Assembly: GCA_015832175.1 (NCBI GenBank)
Contig: WJXW01000012.1
Span: forward strand, 268,001-332,000
From: Paraphaeosphaeria minitans
Lineage: Eukaryota > Ascomycota > Dothideomycetes > Pleosporales > Didymosphaeriaceae
Direction of reading: 5' to 3'
Length of the DNA stretch: 64,000 nt
Position 1 is the stretch's first letter. Every line of letters starts with the position of its first letter. The notes below the pieces were generated by a model that did not search any database, had not been told where the DNA came from, and saw nothing but the letters and a program-made list of their open reading frames with translations. Shown piece by piece: positions 24,910-36,900 of this stretch. The position numbers and the translations under genes were made by a program.

Positions 24910-25815
24910 GGTGCCGGTGTGTTGGGAGTTGTTTACGGGATGGGATGGGATGGGATGGGATGTCTGTCTGAACAAATTGTCGTGCAGCTCCCGTAGGAAA
25001 GCGCTGATGGAACTTTCTCACAATACCATCAAGTAGAACCGCCTTATATACACACCATCCACGCACACCCACACGTGCATTCCTTACCCATCACATCGTC
25101 ACTCTCGGTCACCGCTACGTAGCCCGCGATAACAACAAAGAAGAACGAGCCTGAAACGCTGCTTCGGGATGAGCCATGACCGGCCGCAGCCACAGCCGCA
25201 GCCTTGCACGACCTTCGTGACGCAGCAGGCAGCCAGGGACAGCGGCCTCTCACGATCGAGGCGCCGCGATGGGATGGGCGATCAGCAGTGTCTGCGTTTG
25301 GGTAGACTAGACTAGCATTGCGGAGGTGCAGTGAAGTGCAGGGGCTGGGGTTTCACGTGATGACGTCGAAATACGTCAGGAGGCGAGGGACGTCACTGTC
25401 CAGTGCCATGCCATGGCACATGATTTTGCGTATTTCACATTTCAGGATCAACGGCGATGATCGAGGGAGTGTCTTTCGTTGCAATTGGTTTCTGGGGGGA
25501 CTAGCAGCCTGGGCGATGTAGGTATTTGAGATTCCTTGGTTTTTCGCCGTCCTCGATACGGCGTGTTTTGGGATGCCCTTTCGTCCACGATTCCTTTCTC
25601 GTCTCCAAGGAATTCTCGCATCGAAATGCCATGGTTTTTACTGGATTGTGTAACTGTACATGGTCTTTTCGCAATTACCAGCTACGCATCCGCGTCTAAG
25701 ATGCGTCCACGTTTCCAAGATGGCCCTCTCGATCCCTACCCGGATGAAAGCATATATGGTAACCCCGCGCAAAAGAACATCCTCATCCCCCGAAAACCCC
25801 CGTCAGTTACCCCCT
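24910..25815. other. Intergenic region, 0.9 kb
   Basis: Lies between two minus-strand genes: promoter of the MARVEL-protein gene and 3' flank of the coiled-coil gene. Apart from the GGGAT repeat I see no element to name. Confidence 0.55.
24937..24961. repeat. GGGAT pentanucleotide repeat in the 5' flank
   Basis: Five tandem GGGAT units about 30 bases upstream of the MARVEL-protein start codon, probably in its 5' untranslated region. Confidence 0.88.
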
Positions 25816-27759
25816 TCATCGCCCCTCCGCCCCGCCACGACCCCCTTGTCTACCTCCGCCACGACCCCCACCCACCTCATCCACCGCATCCTGCAACACC
25901 CTTCTCAGCTCCCGTAAATGCCTCCCGAATTCGCCGAACGCAGCGAGATCCATACCCGTAGTCGTCTCTAGGATCCTCTTAGCCACCGTGACGAGATTGT
26001 CGTGCCTCCGCTTAACCTTAAGGAACATGTTGCGCACGTTCGTCGTCTTGGTCTCGTCGGAAGGGCGGAGGGAGGAGGAGAGTGTGGGCGTGGGCGAGAG
26101 GGGGCGAGGGGGTCTTGCGGGTGGACGGATGTCCTGGGACCGAGACTGAGACTGAGACTGGGACTGGGACTGGGGAGGTGTATCGAGATGCCGTTGCTTG
26201 AGCACTTTGAGTTCCTGTGCCAGGGCAAGATTTCGCGCTTCCAGAGCTTTGACCGATTCTTCTGTGGGAACGAGAACTTCGCGCTGCTCGAGGGTCGTCT
26301 TTGTGGCGGAGAGCTGGCTTTTGAGGGATTGGTTTTCGTCGCTCAGACATTTATTCTCGGCTTTAAGGGCAGTGAGCTGTCGTGTCCTCTCGTCGTCTTG
26401 GAACGTAGCCGTCCGCTGGATGTCCTCGAAGAGTTTCTTGGTCTCGAGGAGTTTTGTTTCAGCTTCAGGCTTGAGATTTGCCTCTCCCTTCTGTCGCTCG
26501 CTCTCAATCCGAGTCTCATAATCTCGCGCTGCAGAATTATGCTCGCGTTGCATTATATCTACCGCAATGTTGTGCTTCCGGTTCAATCGACTTAGAGCTG
26601 CTTTATGCTCACACTCGAGGGCATTGATGGTGGCCTCGCGGTCCCGTTTGCAGTTTTCCAGCTCACGCTCCAATTCAGCTATTCGAGTGGCACTTCGTTC
26701 GGAGTCCGCCACGTCTTTTTGGTACAGAGAAAAATTTCGAGAGACTGATCTACTGGATCGTTCACCTGGGGCACCTCGGTCGGATTCTGCCACGACTTTT
26801 CGGTACAAAGCAAAGTTCCGAGAGGGCGATCCACTTGATTGTTTACCCGAAACGGGCGACAGGTTGACACGGGCATCCTCTGCAGCATTTTTCGCACTTG
26901 CGCCTGCGCCTGCGCCTGCATTGTTCCTCGAAACCGACCAGTTGCTGCCCAAGCTTCGTACACCAAGCCCCGAGAAGAAGCCCTTCTGTAGAGGTGCCTC
27001 TTCCTCGACCTTCACGGGTGGATCTCTTGACCTGGACCACAACTCCACCAACGGTGTGTCATCATTCGAGTCATCGAGGAGTACCAGCGTCTGAGGCGAA
27101 CCATGTTTCGGTGCGCTTGCGTTGGAACCCAATTCGTTGGTTTTTTGTATCTTGCAGAGGTGCTCCGCTTCTGTCCTGTGTTGCGACATGCTCCGCTTAC
27201 GCGTTACGATGGCAGGTCCCACGGACTTTGCCTTGTTCTGAGCTGGCATCTTCTCTGCATTGGACAAAATCGTCTTCTTACCCACCGGAGGCTCATTAAC
27301 TTTGGCCGTCGACAGCATGTCGTCTTCTTCTTCTTCTTCTTCGCTAATGCTTTGGACTATGCGTTGGTATCGGTTCGATTTATTGCCCTGTCCCATCCGA
27401 GTCTTCATCTTCGTCACCGTACCCCCTTCCAGCTCCTCCTCACCCCTCGAGTCAGAATCGTCGTCGAAGCAAGCCGGCGTTTTATTGCAAAGATGGCGCA
27501 GCGCCCGCGACCGCGGCGGCAAGACAGGTCGTGCAGCGCGACCTTCAACCCGCGGGGCAAGCGTCCTCTGATCTTCCCTCCCCGTCGCGAGTAGATTGTT
27601 CCAGAGCGCAGGGCCCCAGAGCGGGGTTGCAGTTGCCGTTGCCGATAAGCCCGGTGAATGGCGTTGATGAGAGTGAGAAGAAGGCGAACGACCGAAGGAC
27701 GTGCGAGCCAACCCACGACTCGAGCGAGCGTTGTGTCTGTTGCAATGAGAGGACGACAT
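25816..27759 (-). CDS. Coiled-coil protein of unknown function
   Basis: Single-exon frame, 647 residues from ATG 27759 (an in-frame ATG at 27780 adds seven residues). I do not recognise a family. The N-terminal about 130 residues are basic and Ser/Arg/Pro-rich, followed by an acidic stretch (SISEEEEEEDDM) and KRSMSQHR. Around residues 310-355 there is a short tandem motif: two copies of SRNF-[AS]-LY-[RQ]-K, each followed by VAESDR or VADSER. A long heptad region comes next (for example IAELERELENCKRDREA, LKAENKCLSDENQSLKSQL). After that come a Gln-Ser repeat, a Pro-rich linker and a C-terminal helical segment (VRNMFLKVKRRHDNLVTVAKRILE). The composition suggests a scaffold or nuclear/cytoskeletal protein; that is inference. 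The Gly/Arg-rich last residues could be a chance extension past a missed intron. Confidence 0.62.
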   Translation of the reverse strand: MSSSHCNRHNARSSRGLARTSFGRSPSSHSHQRHSPGLSATATATPLWGPALWNNLLATGREDQRTLAPRVEGRAARPVLPPRSRALRHLCNKTPACFDDDSDSRGEEELEGGTVTKMKTRMGQGNKSNRYQRIVQSISEEEEEEDDMLSTAKVNEPPVGKKTILSNAEKMPAQNKAKSVGPAIVTRKRSMSQHRTEAEHLCKIQKTNELGSNASAPKHGSPQTLVLLDDSNDDTPLVELWSRSRDPPVKVEEEAPLQKGFFSGLGVRSLGSNWSVSRNNAGAGAGASAKNAAEDARVNLSPVSGKQSSGSPSRNFALYRKVVAESDRGAPGERSSRSVSRNFSLYQKDVADSERSATRIAELERELENCKRDREATINALECEHKAALSRLNRKHNIAVDIMQREHNSAARDYETRIESERQKGEANLKPEAETKLLETKKLFEDIQRTATFQDDERTRQLTALKAENKCLSDENQSLKSQLSATKTTLEQREVLVPTEESVKALEARNLALAQELKVLKQRHLDTPPQSQSQSQSQSRSQDIRPPARPPRPLSPTPTLSSSLRPSDETKTTNVRNMFLKVKRRHDNLVTVAKRILETTTGMDLAAFGEFGRHLRELRRVLQDAVDEVGGGRGGGRQGGRGGAEGR

Positions 27760-28377
27760 GTTAGGTAGAGCTCCAAGCAACGTTGGGCAGAGTTTTTGTA
27801 CAGTCTATGTATGGCACAGTGGACAACAAGCTGATGATGCAGCGGTGCGGAGGGAAGCACGACTCGCACTTGGCCCAATGAAGTAGCCTGACTTACAGCT
27901 GAGTGAGAGAAGCGATCTCTGGAGGCAGTTGCGTTGGTGAGTGACCCGGCTCGTGCCTTCCGAATGCGTTTTAAGCTCGTGACGTGGAGAGGCAGAACGG
28001 GGGAAGGTGCAGAGAAGGGAAGGTGCAGAGAAGGGAAGGCACGCAATGTAGACCGGTAGTTTGGTCCTAGTGAGTGGTGAGTGTGGCATGTGGGCATGTA
28101 TATGTCTACCCCGAGCCTAGAATGAAGGTCCCGTTGCGCGCACCACGTGCTCTTTCTGTCAGGGCTTGCATCATAACCAGTCCATCGTATTCATCATGAA
28201 TCCTACAACACTCGGACCGTCTCTTGAATCACAGTAAAGCGCCGGCTCCTATGCTTTGCCTTCCACGCTTCCCTGACAAGGATGCTAACACATGATAAAC
28301 AACGACGCGCCTCATCCATCTCATGCTCATAGACATGAAACCACAAAAACGCCCAAAACCCCCCATGCAATGCGATA
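27760..28377. other. Intergenic region with a short tandem repeat
   Basis: Between two minus-strand genes. Includes two perfect copies of a 16-bp unit, GGGAAGGTGCAGAGAA, at 28001-28032, in the upstream flank of the coiled-coil gene. Nothing else identified. Confidence 0.6.
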
Positions 28378-31300
28378 CTAATACACATCCTCTTCCACCC
28401 CGAGGTTGCTCCGACTCGCGCTCACGCTCCCCGCCATAGACTGAACGACGCTGCCACTCCGCTCGCGCTCCCGCTCAAGCATCCCCCGGAGCTCCGCGTT
28501 CTCTTCGACCTTTTGCTCCAGCCTCTTCCTCGCGCCGCTTCGATCCAGCAGCCGCGCTTCACGCTCAGCCTTCAGTCGCCGCTCCAGCTCCTTAAGCCGA
28601 TGGATCCACTTCTGCTCATCATGCTGCAGTGGCCCGGCTTGGGGGTACGGGTGATCTGGCGCCTGCTTTTGGATACCTTCCACCACCGACGTCGAGTGGT
28701 GGCGGAGCAGGGTGGCTGCTACGCTGGCGCGCTTGGAGCTGGGCGAGCTGGCTCGTGAGCGCCCTGGTGAGACCTGCGTTGTTACTTGTATGGCGCGGAG
28801 CGTCTGAATCTCGGTACGGAGCGTCTTATTCTCCTGCCGGAGTTTGTTGAGCTCCTGCGTGTTAAGTTCGACCACGCCGCCGCGGACCGTGCTCGGCCGG
28901 CCGATGGAGTCTCGCTGTGCACGCACAAGCTTCTCCACTTGATCAAGACGTTTTATCCTGACATCGAGAGTGTGTTCGAGTGTCTGGAAATCGCGGGTAA
29001 GATCCTTCTCTAGGCTGCGCATTCGTTGACGGAAACCACCGATGATCCCTTCGACGTACTTGACAGCGAGGATGATGTTTTTGTTGAATCCCTGTATGTT
29101 CTTTGATATTACTTCCATGGATGGCAACTCGCCATTGACGAGGCTGTTGTTGCGAGCCCATTCTCCACCACACAGAGTCGAAAGCCGGTTCCAAACAGCA
29201 TAAAGCAAGTTGTTCCGTTCCAGCAGCTCCTCACGATATTTCTTCTCCAAACTATGGAGCTTCTGTCTGTCTTGGCTGCGGAGCGTCTCAAGCTCCAGTA
29301 CCCGGGTCTCATGTTGCTGGATGGCTCGGGTCACCGACTGTTGCCCACGTTTGACGTTCTCGAAAGAAGCCTGGTCCTGTCGGCGGGCTTGCCTCTCCTT
29401 CTCGAGCATGTCGGAGAGACGACGACTTTCCAGACCGGTGCTCTCCAATAACGCATCCCGATTGCGAAGAAGTCGATCCTTCTCCGCAAGGTCTTGCCGT
29501 GAATTGTCAAGTTCTTGCTGGGTTTCTTCAAGGTCGCGCTGCAGTTTTTGAACGTCCTGTACCATGTTGTTAGAGGAAAAACAAAGTTGGCCCTTGCGTG
29601 GGAATCACTTACCTTCAACAAACTAGCCCTGGTACCGTTGACGTTACCCAGGGCATCCCGGAGATCGCTCTCAAGCTCGTCCAGCCGCTGTTTCCACTGA
29701 GCTGCTTCAACTTCTTTACTCGAGAGGCCTTTGCGGAGTTTCCTGTTCTCTTCTTTCAGCTTCGCTAGCTGTGTGTTGAGTTCAGTGATGACCTTGTCAA
29801 CCTCTTGTTTCTCTCGACTCTCCAGGACCTCTTGTTGACGTCTTTCTTCTGCAATGCGCTCCTCTAGTTCACGATGTCGTTCCTTTTCGTCTTGAATCGT
29901 GATCCGCGCGGCATTCAGCGTCGATTCGAGCTCGCCAATCTTGATTTTGTCGCCTTCCTGCTCCTCACGTAGGAAGTCAATCTCGCCTTGGCATGATTCA
30001 AGCTGTATGTCGAGTTTTTCGTTCTTCGCCTTCTCGTCCGACAGAAGCTTATCTTGCCTTACCAGCTCTTGGTTGGCGTCATCCAGCTCCGACTCAAGGT
30101 GTTGGATTTTGCGCATGCTGGCATCCCGGTCGTCTTCAAGCTGCATCAGGCTCTCGCTAACATTCTTCATTTCCTGCTGCAGAGCGTTGAAGTCTTCCGT
30201 GATGTTCTCAAGTTCAATGAGAAGACGATTGCACTCCTGTTCCTTCTGCTCTATCTCCGCCTCGAGCCTTTGGATCGTCGATAAAGCCTGTTGCCTGACG
30301 TCTTCGCATTCCTGATCCTTCTCTTGCAAGCCTTCGAGAATCTCGTCTCGTTCATTTGACAGCGCTTGTAGGTCCTCTGCCGAGGCGTCAAGCTCTCTTT
30401 GAAGTTCTTGCACCTTGAGTTCGGTCTGGTCGAGGAGGTCAAGGTGGCCGACAAGCTGATCATCAAGCTCCTTATACTGTAGCTTCGTCTGTGAAAGTTC
30501 GTCGCGGAGAGACGCGCATTTGGCTTCAAGATCTTCGCGTTCTTGATCGCGTACAGGCTCGCTAACCTGGGTAGCCCGCGTATCTCTACTGCCTCGCGAA
30601 ACAGATCTTTGATGATTGCGGGAAATTGAGCGCTCCAGGATGCTGTCGCCCGCAATGGACTGAACGTCGCCTCTTCGAATGGTGAGCCTGAGACCCTCGT
30701 TCTCCTCTCGTAACCGTTGGTTTTCCCGACTACGCGATGTGAGCATGGATGCTTGCGCATGCAGGTCGCGCTGCAGCTTCTCGTTGTCAACCTGTAAATG
30801 CTCCACGAGCGTACCGCTGGTGCCGCCCACGGAAGAAGCCGCCTGTTGTTCGTTGAAGTCCGATCCAGCATTCGAGCGGGTGGTTATCGTTGTGCGTAGT
30901 TGCCGATTGCTATAAACCTGCTTGATATGGTTGTTGGTCGTGGAGTGATGTGATTGTTGCGAGAACTGCTCTTCCCGAAGGCGCTGCACTTCTTTCAGAA
31001 GCTGATCGCGCTCAGCTTCTGCCTGCACGAACCGACCTTCCGCTTGTTCGCGTCGGAGCCGTTCGTTTTCGAAATCTTCCTTCCACATGTTGATAGCCTC
31101 GCTGACGCCTGCCGATTCGTCCACGACGCCCTTTTCGTTCATAGTCCTAATATAATCGGCCATGCGTCTGTTGTCGGCCTCCTTCTGCAGCGCTTCTTCC
31201 CTCCACTGCTCGATCGTCGTTTCCGTTGTCTCGAGACGCTCTCTAAGGAATTCAATCTCATCTTCGAGTGCAGATCTTGACACATCACCATCGCTTCTAT

Positions 31301-33101
31301 CTTCCTCGTCCCCACTGATTGTTTCCCTGCTGATCGCACCGTCATCATGTGCTTTCAGTCTCCTCTCGAGATCCCGGAATCTTTTGCGCAGTGACTGATT
31401 CTCTTTCTTCTCATTCGCAAGATCCGTTTGCAGCTGTACATTCTTATTGATCGTTTCTTGCACATTCTCATCCGATCTGTTCTGGAGCGCCTGATCAAGA
31501 AAGTGGATCTTGAGCTTGAGGTCGAAATTCTCTTTGCTCAACTTGTCAATCTTACTATTCTGTTCCTTGAGCGTCAAGTTGTGCTTGTTTCGAGTAAAAG
31601 GCGTCGCCGTATGTCGCTTCTTTGGCGAATCGCCGTGTTTTTGCCGAAACTCGCGTGCGACAGTATCTGGGACTTGTATGTCTTGAACATGCCTAGCAAT
31701 GACAGTGTCAGTGGGAGGTATGATCTTTACATTCGGAGCACGCGGTGTTTCTGGAGGGGTAGTGGTGCCGGGCGCTTCTTCTTCCAAGGGTTCTAGATTG
31801 GGGTCCTGATGCAGTAGGCCGGATAGGGAATTTGAACTGATGCTGCGCATCTTGTCCCAGGGATTGGTGTCACTGTACCCAGACATTGAAGACGCGATGC
31901 TCCCCAGACTTGGTAATCTTGAGAGTTCCATGTTGCGTGGAGCGGAAGAGCGCGGCGCCGAACCGCCTGACTGTAGAGCATAGTCTGCTCCAAGGCTGAC
32001 AGTGCTTCCGTTGTCTCCGGAAATATTGGAGAGGTTGGTCACAGAAGAGAGTGATGATCGCTGGCTGGAAGTACGGTTTGACAAGAAACTCGGCCTCTTC
32101 CCTACATCCAGAGCGGTTGTCGGGGCCTGCGACGCGGACAATCGCATGTTCTCCGTGTTGAGTTCATGGCGGTCCCCGAAGTAAGAGTCTTCATCCCCGC
32201 CAGAAGTCGCGGTGAAATCGGGTGGGGCCTTCACCGTAGAGGCACTCGAAGTCGGTCGGCGGGAATCGTCGTAGTCTCGAAGGGATCGCAGATCTGGTAA
32301 TTCGGGCAGGACTGAGATATCTTGCTCGGATTGCTCCGCACCCTCTTCAGCCGCAGGTACATCTTCGCTGTCTTCGTCTACTGACTGTCCCTCGTCGGTT
32401 CTTTCGGATGATCTATTGCGGCGCCTTGCAGCGTCGGCCGAGGGGGAAGAGGGCATGACTTCAGATGTGGAGATGGCAGAGTCCATCGAATCGTCTGCGA
32501 TATCGGACCGTCGTACTGCTGGTGTCTTGTAGGCGCCCGCAGGCGTTGGCGGCTCGTTTGTCAGGATGGAAGAGTCGTCCTCGTGGGAGTCGTGGGAGTC
32601 GTGGGAGTCGGGGAAAGGAGTCGGTGGTTCGGCCTGATGTTCACCTTCGCCTGCTTTGGAAGTTGGCCGCGAGTGCCCTGGAGAGCCACCGAACAGGTAC
32701 GTGTCGTCTGCTGCTGCTGCCGGTGGGGGAGCATCTGTGGTGACCGAGGCCTCGGGGTCGATCAGAAAGCTAGACTCCATGTGCATGAGATGACGCTCCA
32801 TCTCGCTGTGCATAAGCGCACTGTCGTTGCCGTGCAGCTGACTGTCGGCGACGTTGTCGGCGTGGAGGAAGCTGTCTTCTTCGTCGGCAGGCAGTGGAGG
32901 CAGGTCGGCGTCGGGGGTTTCGAAGGAGCGGACATCTTCAGCGTCGGATATGTCGTGCATGGAACTCTCGTGCTTCTCGAGGGCGGACTGGAGCTGGAAT
33001 AAAGAGGGCTTTGTTTCTAGCGATTGTAGTCGCGGCGCATCAGCCGTTGACGGGGTCGCATCGTCGTGGGCGGACGCCATGGCGGGCGGCGGGGAGCGCA
33101 T
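28378..33101 (-). CDS. apsB: ApsB/Mto1-type microtubule organiser (centrosomin N-terminal motif)
   Basis: Large coiled-coil protein of the Mto1/ApsB/centrosomin family, which recruits gamma-tubulin complexes to the spindle pole body and to cytoplasmic and septal microtubule-organising centres. Two exons: 33101-29613 and 29556-28378, with a 56-bp intron (GTAAGT, CTAAC, TACAG), phase 0. Product about 1555 residues. The N-terminal 480 residues are acidic and low in complexity, including a DSH tripeptide run. At about residues 505-560 lies the CM1-like motif, LTLKEQNSKIDKLSKENF then LKLKIHFLDQAL. Some 900 residues of almost unbroken coiled coil follow. Near residue 1475-1500, WIHRLKELERRLKAERE matches the conserved C-terminal Mto2-binding/MASC type segment. 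The start could instead be ATG 33080, seven codons later. Family call is strong on CM1 position and overall build. Confidence 0.82.
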
Positions 33102-33918
33102 TCGGTCGAGTGTCGTCTCGTGTATGTTGGTATCGCAGAGACGTGACCATGAGCATGGCTGGAGGCGTGCTGGACCTGGGAAGCTGTGTTGCGCTGCGGT
33201 TTCCCTCCCTGCCGTGACAGCGAAACGCGCCTGCGTGTTGTTGGGTAGGTAGGCCCGTGCGCGTTCTAGGGCGAGCGTTGAGCCCATGGCGCCAGACCAT
33301 CACGGCCGCTGGCGCCAACTGCGGAGTCAGCTCCACTCGTCTTCGTTGCGTGTTTGGACAGGAAACGACTTGTAAACTATTTGGCCTTGACCCGCATAGC
33401 AAAACAGCCACATCACAACCGCAGATCCAGGGAACACGCCTGCCGCCAATGCACATAGCTTCGTGTCTCCACGGCTGGGTGCAAGACAAGGCATCCTGGA
33501 GCAACTCGCGCGGAACATATAGACTGATACGACCGCACCATGTGTTGGGAATATAGGTACGGTATGGCTTTCTCATTCTCCACGATACCGCCCATTCGTG
33601 ATGGACGGCCCTGTCTACAGTGGAACGGGTAATGGAAACAACGACAGATAAAAGAGATACAAGCTTGCGTCCATCATGGCAAAGAGGAGTGCCCGCCCGG
33701 ACTTGGTACTATTCGCGCGCCATCGAAATGCCTTGCCTTCCTGTACCCCGGATACAATTCCATCCATGCAGAGTTCCTGTGCACCGCCCTATTACCATGC
33801 CAGCTGAGAAAGGAGATTCGTAGATCGTGACGTCGTAAGAAGAAGAACGATGAACAAGAAAAGCCACGTGAATGGCAAGCTGCATGTATGCAGTGACAAA
33901 GACACAGGAGTGGTAGTA
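33102..33918. other. Intergenic region, 0.8 kb
   Basis: Upstream flank of apsB and 3' flank of the next minus-strand gene. No further feature that I can support; the reading frame of apsB stays open to 33287 but reads like untranslated sequence. Confidence 0.5.
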
Positions 33919-36900
33919 TTACACGGCTTTGCCAATATTCTCATCCGGCGTCGAACGTTCCGTGTCAAAAGGGCTTGCCAGCGGTGCTGGGTGGCCGATG
34001 TTCTCCTTGTGAGACTTGCCCCTCCATTTCATGGAGTCGATTCTAGCCGGGAGATTGATAGCATTGCGGATCGAGCTTGCGCTGAGGTTTCGTGCGTGGC
34101 CCGAGGTCATCGTCCTGGAACGAGAAGCCGCAGTTGGTGCGGCGAAACGAGAGGAAAGACTAGCGCTCCGTGTGGGTGGCGCAGATGCGGGCTTGGTATG
34201 CATGTAGTGTGGCCTCGAAGGTAGAATGGTGCTGAAGTGCGGTTGTTTAGAGGCGTCGGTAGGTGAAGTCGGTGAAGTGACGGGTGTAGTGGAGGCCATC
34301 GTGCCACCCACGCCTGTCCTCAAGGTGGGTGAAACCACGTTTTGCTTCGCTGTGATAGAGCATTTCGTGGGTGGCAATGGATGATGTGGGACCATAAGTA
34401 CCGGGTTATGGGGAGAGCCCATAGCAATGACGAAGGGAACATTCGAGCTTGATGCAGTGCTTGGTCGTCGCGGCGGTGAGGCGATGGCACTCGAGCTTGC
34501 AGAGCCCTCGCGAGATCGGAACTGTAACGGTGCAGGAACCGCTGACTGGACAATTGGGCTGCTCGGGTCGCTCTTAGGCTCCTCTGGAGGCGACTTGACG
34601 GTTGCGAGGCTAGACAATGCCAAAACATTACGGGAGACGGTCTGTCGTGTTGAACCTGGAGAGTTGCGCATTGCTTCCGCCAACACGTTTGTTCTTGGGG
34701 GCGTCTGCAAACGTAAGGGGCTGGCGTCGCTCATGTCTGTGTCAAAGAGACCAAATCGTGGACGAGGCGGCCGTTCAGGGATGCCCTTACCCTTCGGAGG
34801 CCCGGAAGCGGATCCTGAGCGTTCACGTGTCCCAATTGGTATGATACCAACCTCAGCCTTCGAAGACGAGCTTGATTGAGATGATGATAGCGAGAACGGG
34901 ATCATAGAGTCGCTCATGCTTCTACGAGCATGAATCGTAGGAGCCGCAGGTGTGCTCAGTGGAAAGTTTGTTGTCAGCTCTCCAAACTTCTCTTGGTCTG
35001 GAGATGGAGGCTAGAAATGATTAGTATGCTACACTTACTAGGTTATCAGGGCATGGCTGTGTCCCATACAGTAGGCTTCCGACGCTCTGGAGACAGCCGA
35101 GCTACCGACCGAGGTGAGATACCCGGGTCAATGTTATCGGCCTCGTTCGCCAAGTTGGCCGCCTTCATGGGAGGAGTCTGGGGAGTCAATGGCATGTTCA
35201 TGTCGAGCGGCAACGGGACTCGCTTGATCGTTCGCTTGATTTTGTCTGTTGGAGAGGGAGCGGGAGTAAGCTCAGAGGGCGGAGGGGTCATGCGCTGCGT
35301 CAATGGAATGGTGAGAGAGATGGGACCAGCGGAGCCAGGAGATGGCGATGTGGAAGCCCCAAGATTTGACGCAATCGACAGAAATCGTGTAGGCGCATGC
35401 GTCTCAGCGGACTTGGACACCGGAGGGTCGGGAGACTCTACGTCGCCGGGTCTGCTATCGTGGCCTCCCATTTGTGCAGCGATCTTCTTGAGCTTCTTGA
35501 TGTCCGACTTGTAGCCCCGGCAGTCGAGCTTGTAGTAGATGATCTCCCGAACATAGAAATCGTTCTCTCGGCGCAGAGCTTCGATGATGCTTTCATTGCC
35601 AGGTTTGCGGTCTAATTTCTCCGCTTTGTCTTTGGTGAGCTGCTTTTGAAGTCGTTCAACCCAACGATTGATGTCGTCCTTAGAAGCCAGGGACGTAAGC
35701 TCAGGAAGTGGATTACATTGAGCATCTGTGAGAAGAGTAAGATTAGCGTGGCGTCGGATCTCGGCTTCTAGGAGTAGTTTGTGATGGCTTAATTGTCGTT
35801 CGGTCTGCTGCAATGCCTTGCTCTTCTCGCCAATCATCGCCTCGCGTTTGATGATAGCGGTACGTAGCTCCTCAATGTGAGCTTCATTTTGCTTAGCTTT
35901 CTTGAGGAGTTGATCTTGAATGTCGGACTGTAGATCCAGCTCTCGGTGCTCGTTGCGCAACCTGTTGTATTTCACACGCAGTTGCTTGTTGTCCACGTCG
36001 AGTTCCGCGATCTGCATGTCTTTCAGGCGAACCTGCTCCTGTAGTTGCTCGATGTGAGAGATGAATGCGGACAACGTTGTGGGCTCCTGGTCCCCTTGGC
36101 TGATCGGAGAATCGTTCGCAAATACAGTACTCATGCTCGTACGTAAGCTCTGTCGATGATCAGGGACATGCACCTTTGGCGGCTTTGGATCAAATGGAGT
36201 TTTGTGTGATTGTATGTTGAGCAGCGTTTCTTCCGCGTCAACCTTGTCAACATTAGCCAACTCCAGTCGATACTCGAGATGGTCAATGGTGTTCTGCAGA
36301 GCTATGGTACTTTTCTTCAAGTCCCCGGCCTTGTTTGCCTTCTCTTGCCACTGGTCGCAAGCCTCTTGCGTCTCCTCAAGCATGCGCTGCTGCTCACGTC
36401 CCCTTTCTTCAGAGTGGTTGAGCTTCTTCATCAGTGACTCCACCTGCTTCTGGAGTGCTTCGTTGTTCTGTCTGTACAGGTTCAGTTCGCGCACCGCATC
36501 TCCATTGCCAGTTTCGTGCTTCTTAGCCATGCTTAGCTTCTTCTTGAGGTTTTCCATCTCGGCGTTGTTTCGCGACCGTAGCGGCGATCGAGGATTCCCA
36601 TGGGAAGGCTTGAACGAACGAATCGAACCTGCAGGTGTACTTCCGTTTGAAGATGCTGGGTTGTCTCGCTTTGGCGACAGCGGGTTATCCGTGGTATCCA
36701 ACATGAATAAGAGATGGTTGCTAGATGCATGGTGGAGACCTTTCTGTTGGCTTTCGAGCGACGTTGTGTAGTCTTTCAGTGCTAAAACCTCTGCAGCATG
36801 TGCATTAACCTGGCATGTGTGAGTGCGTGCATGGACATCCAACGCGAACCGAATACTGACTAGGCTTTTGATATGTGCATCGTGGGAGGCTCGCAAGCTC

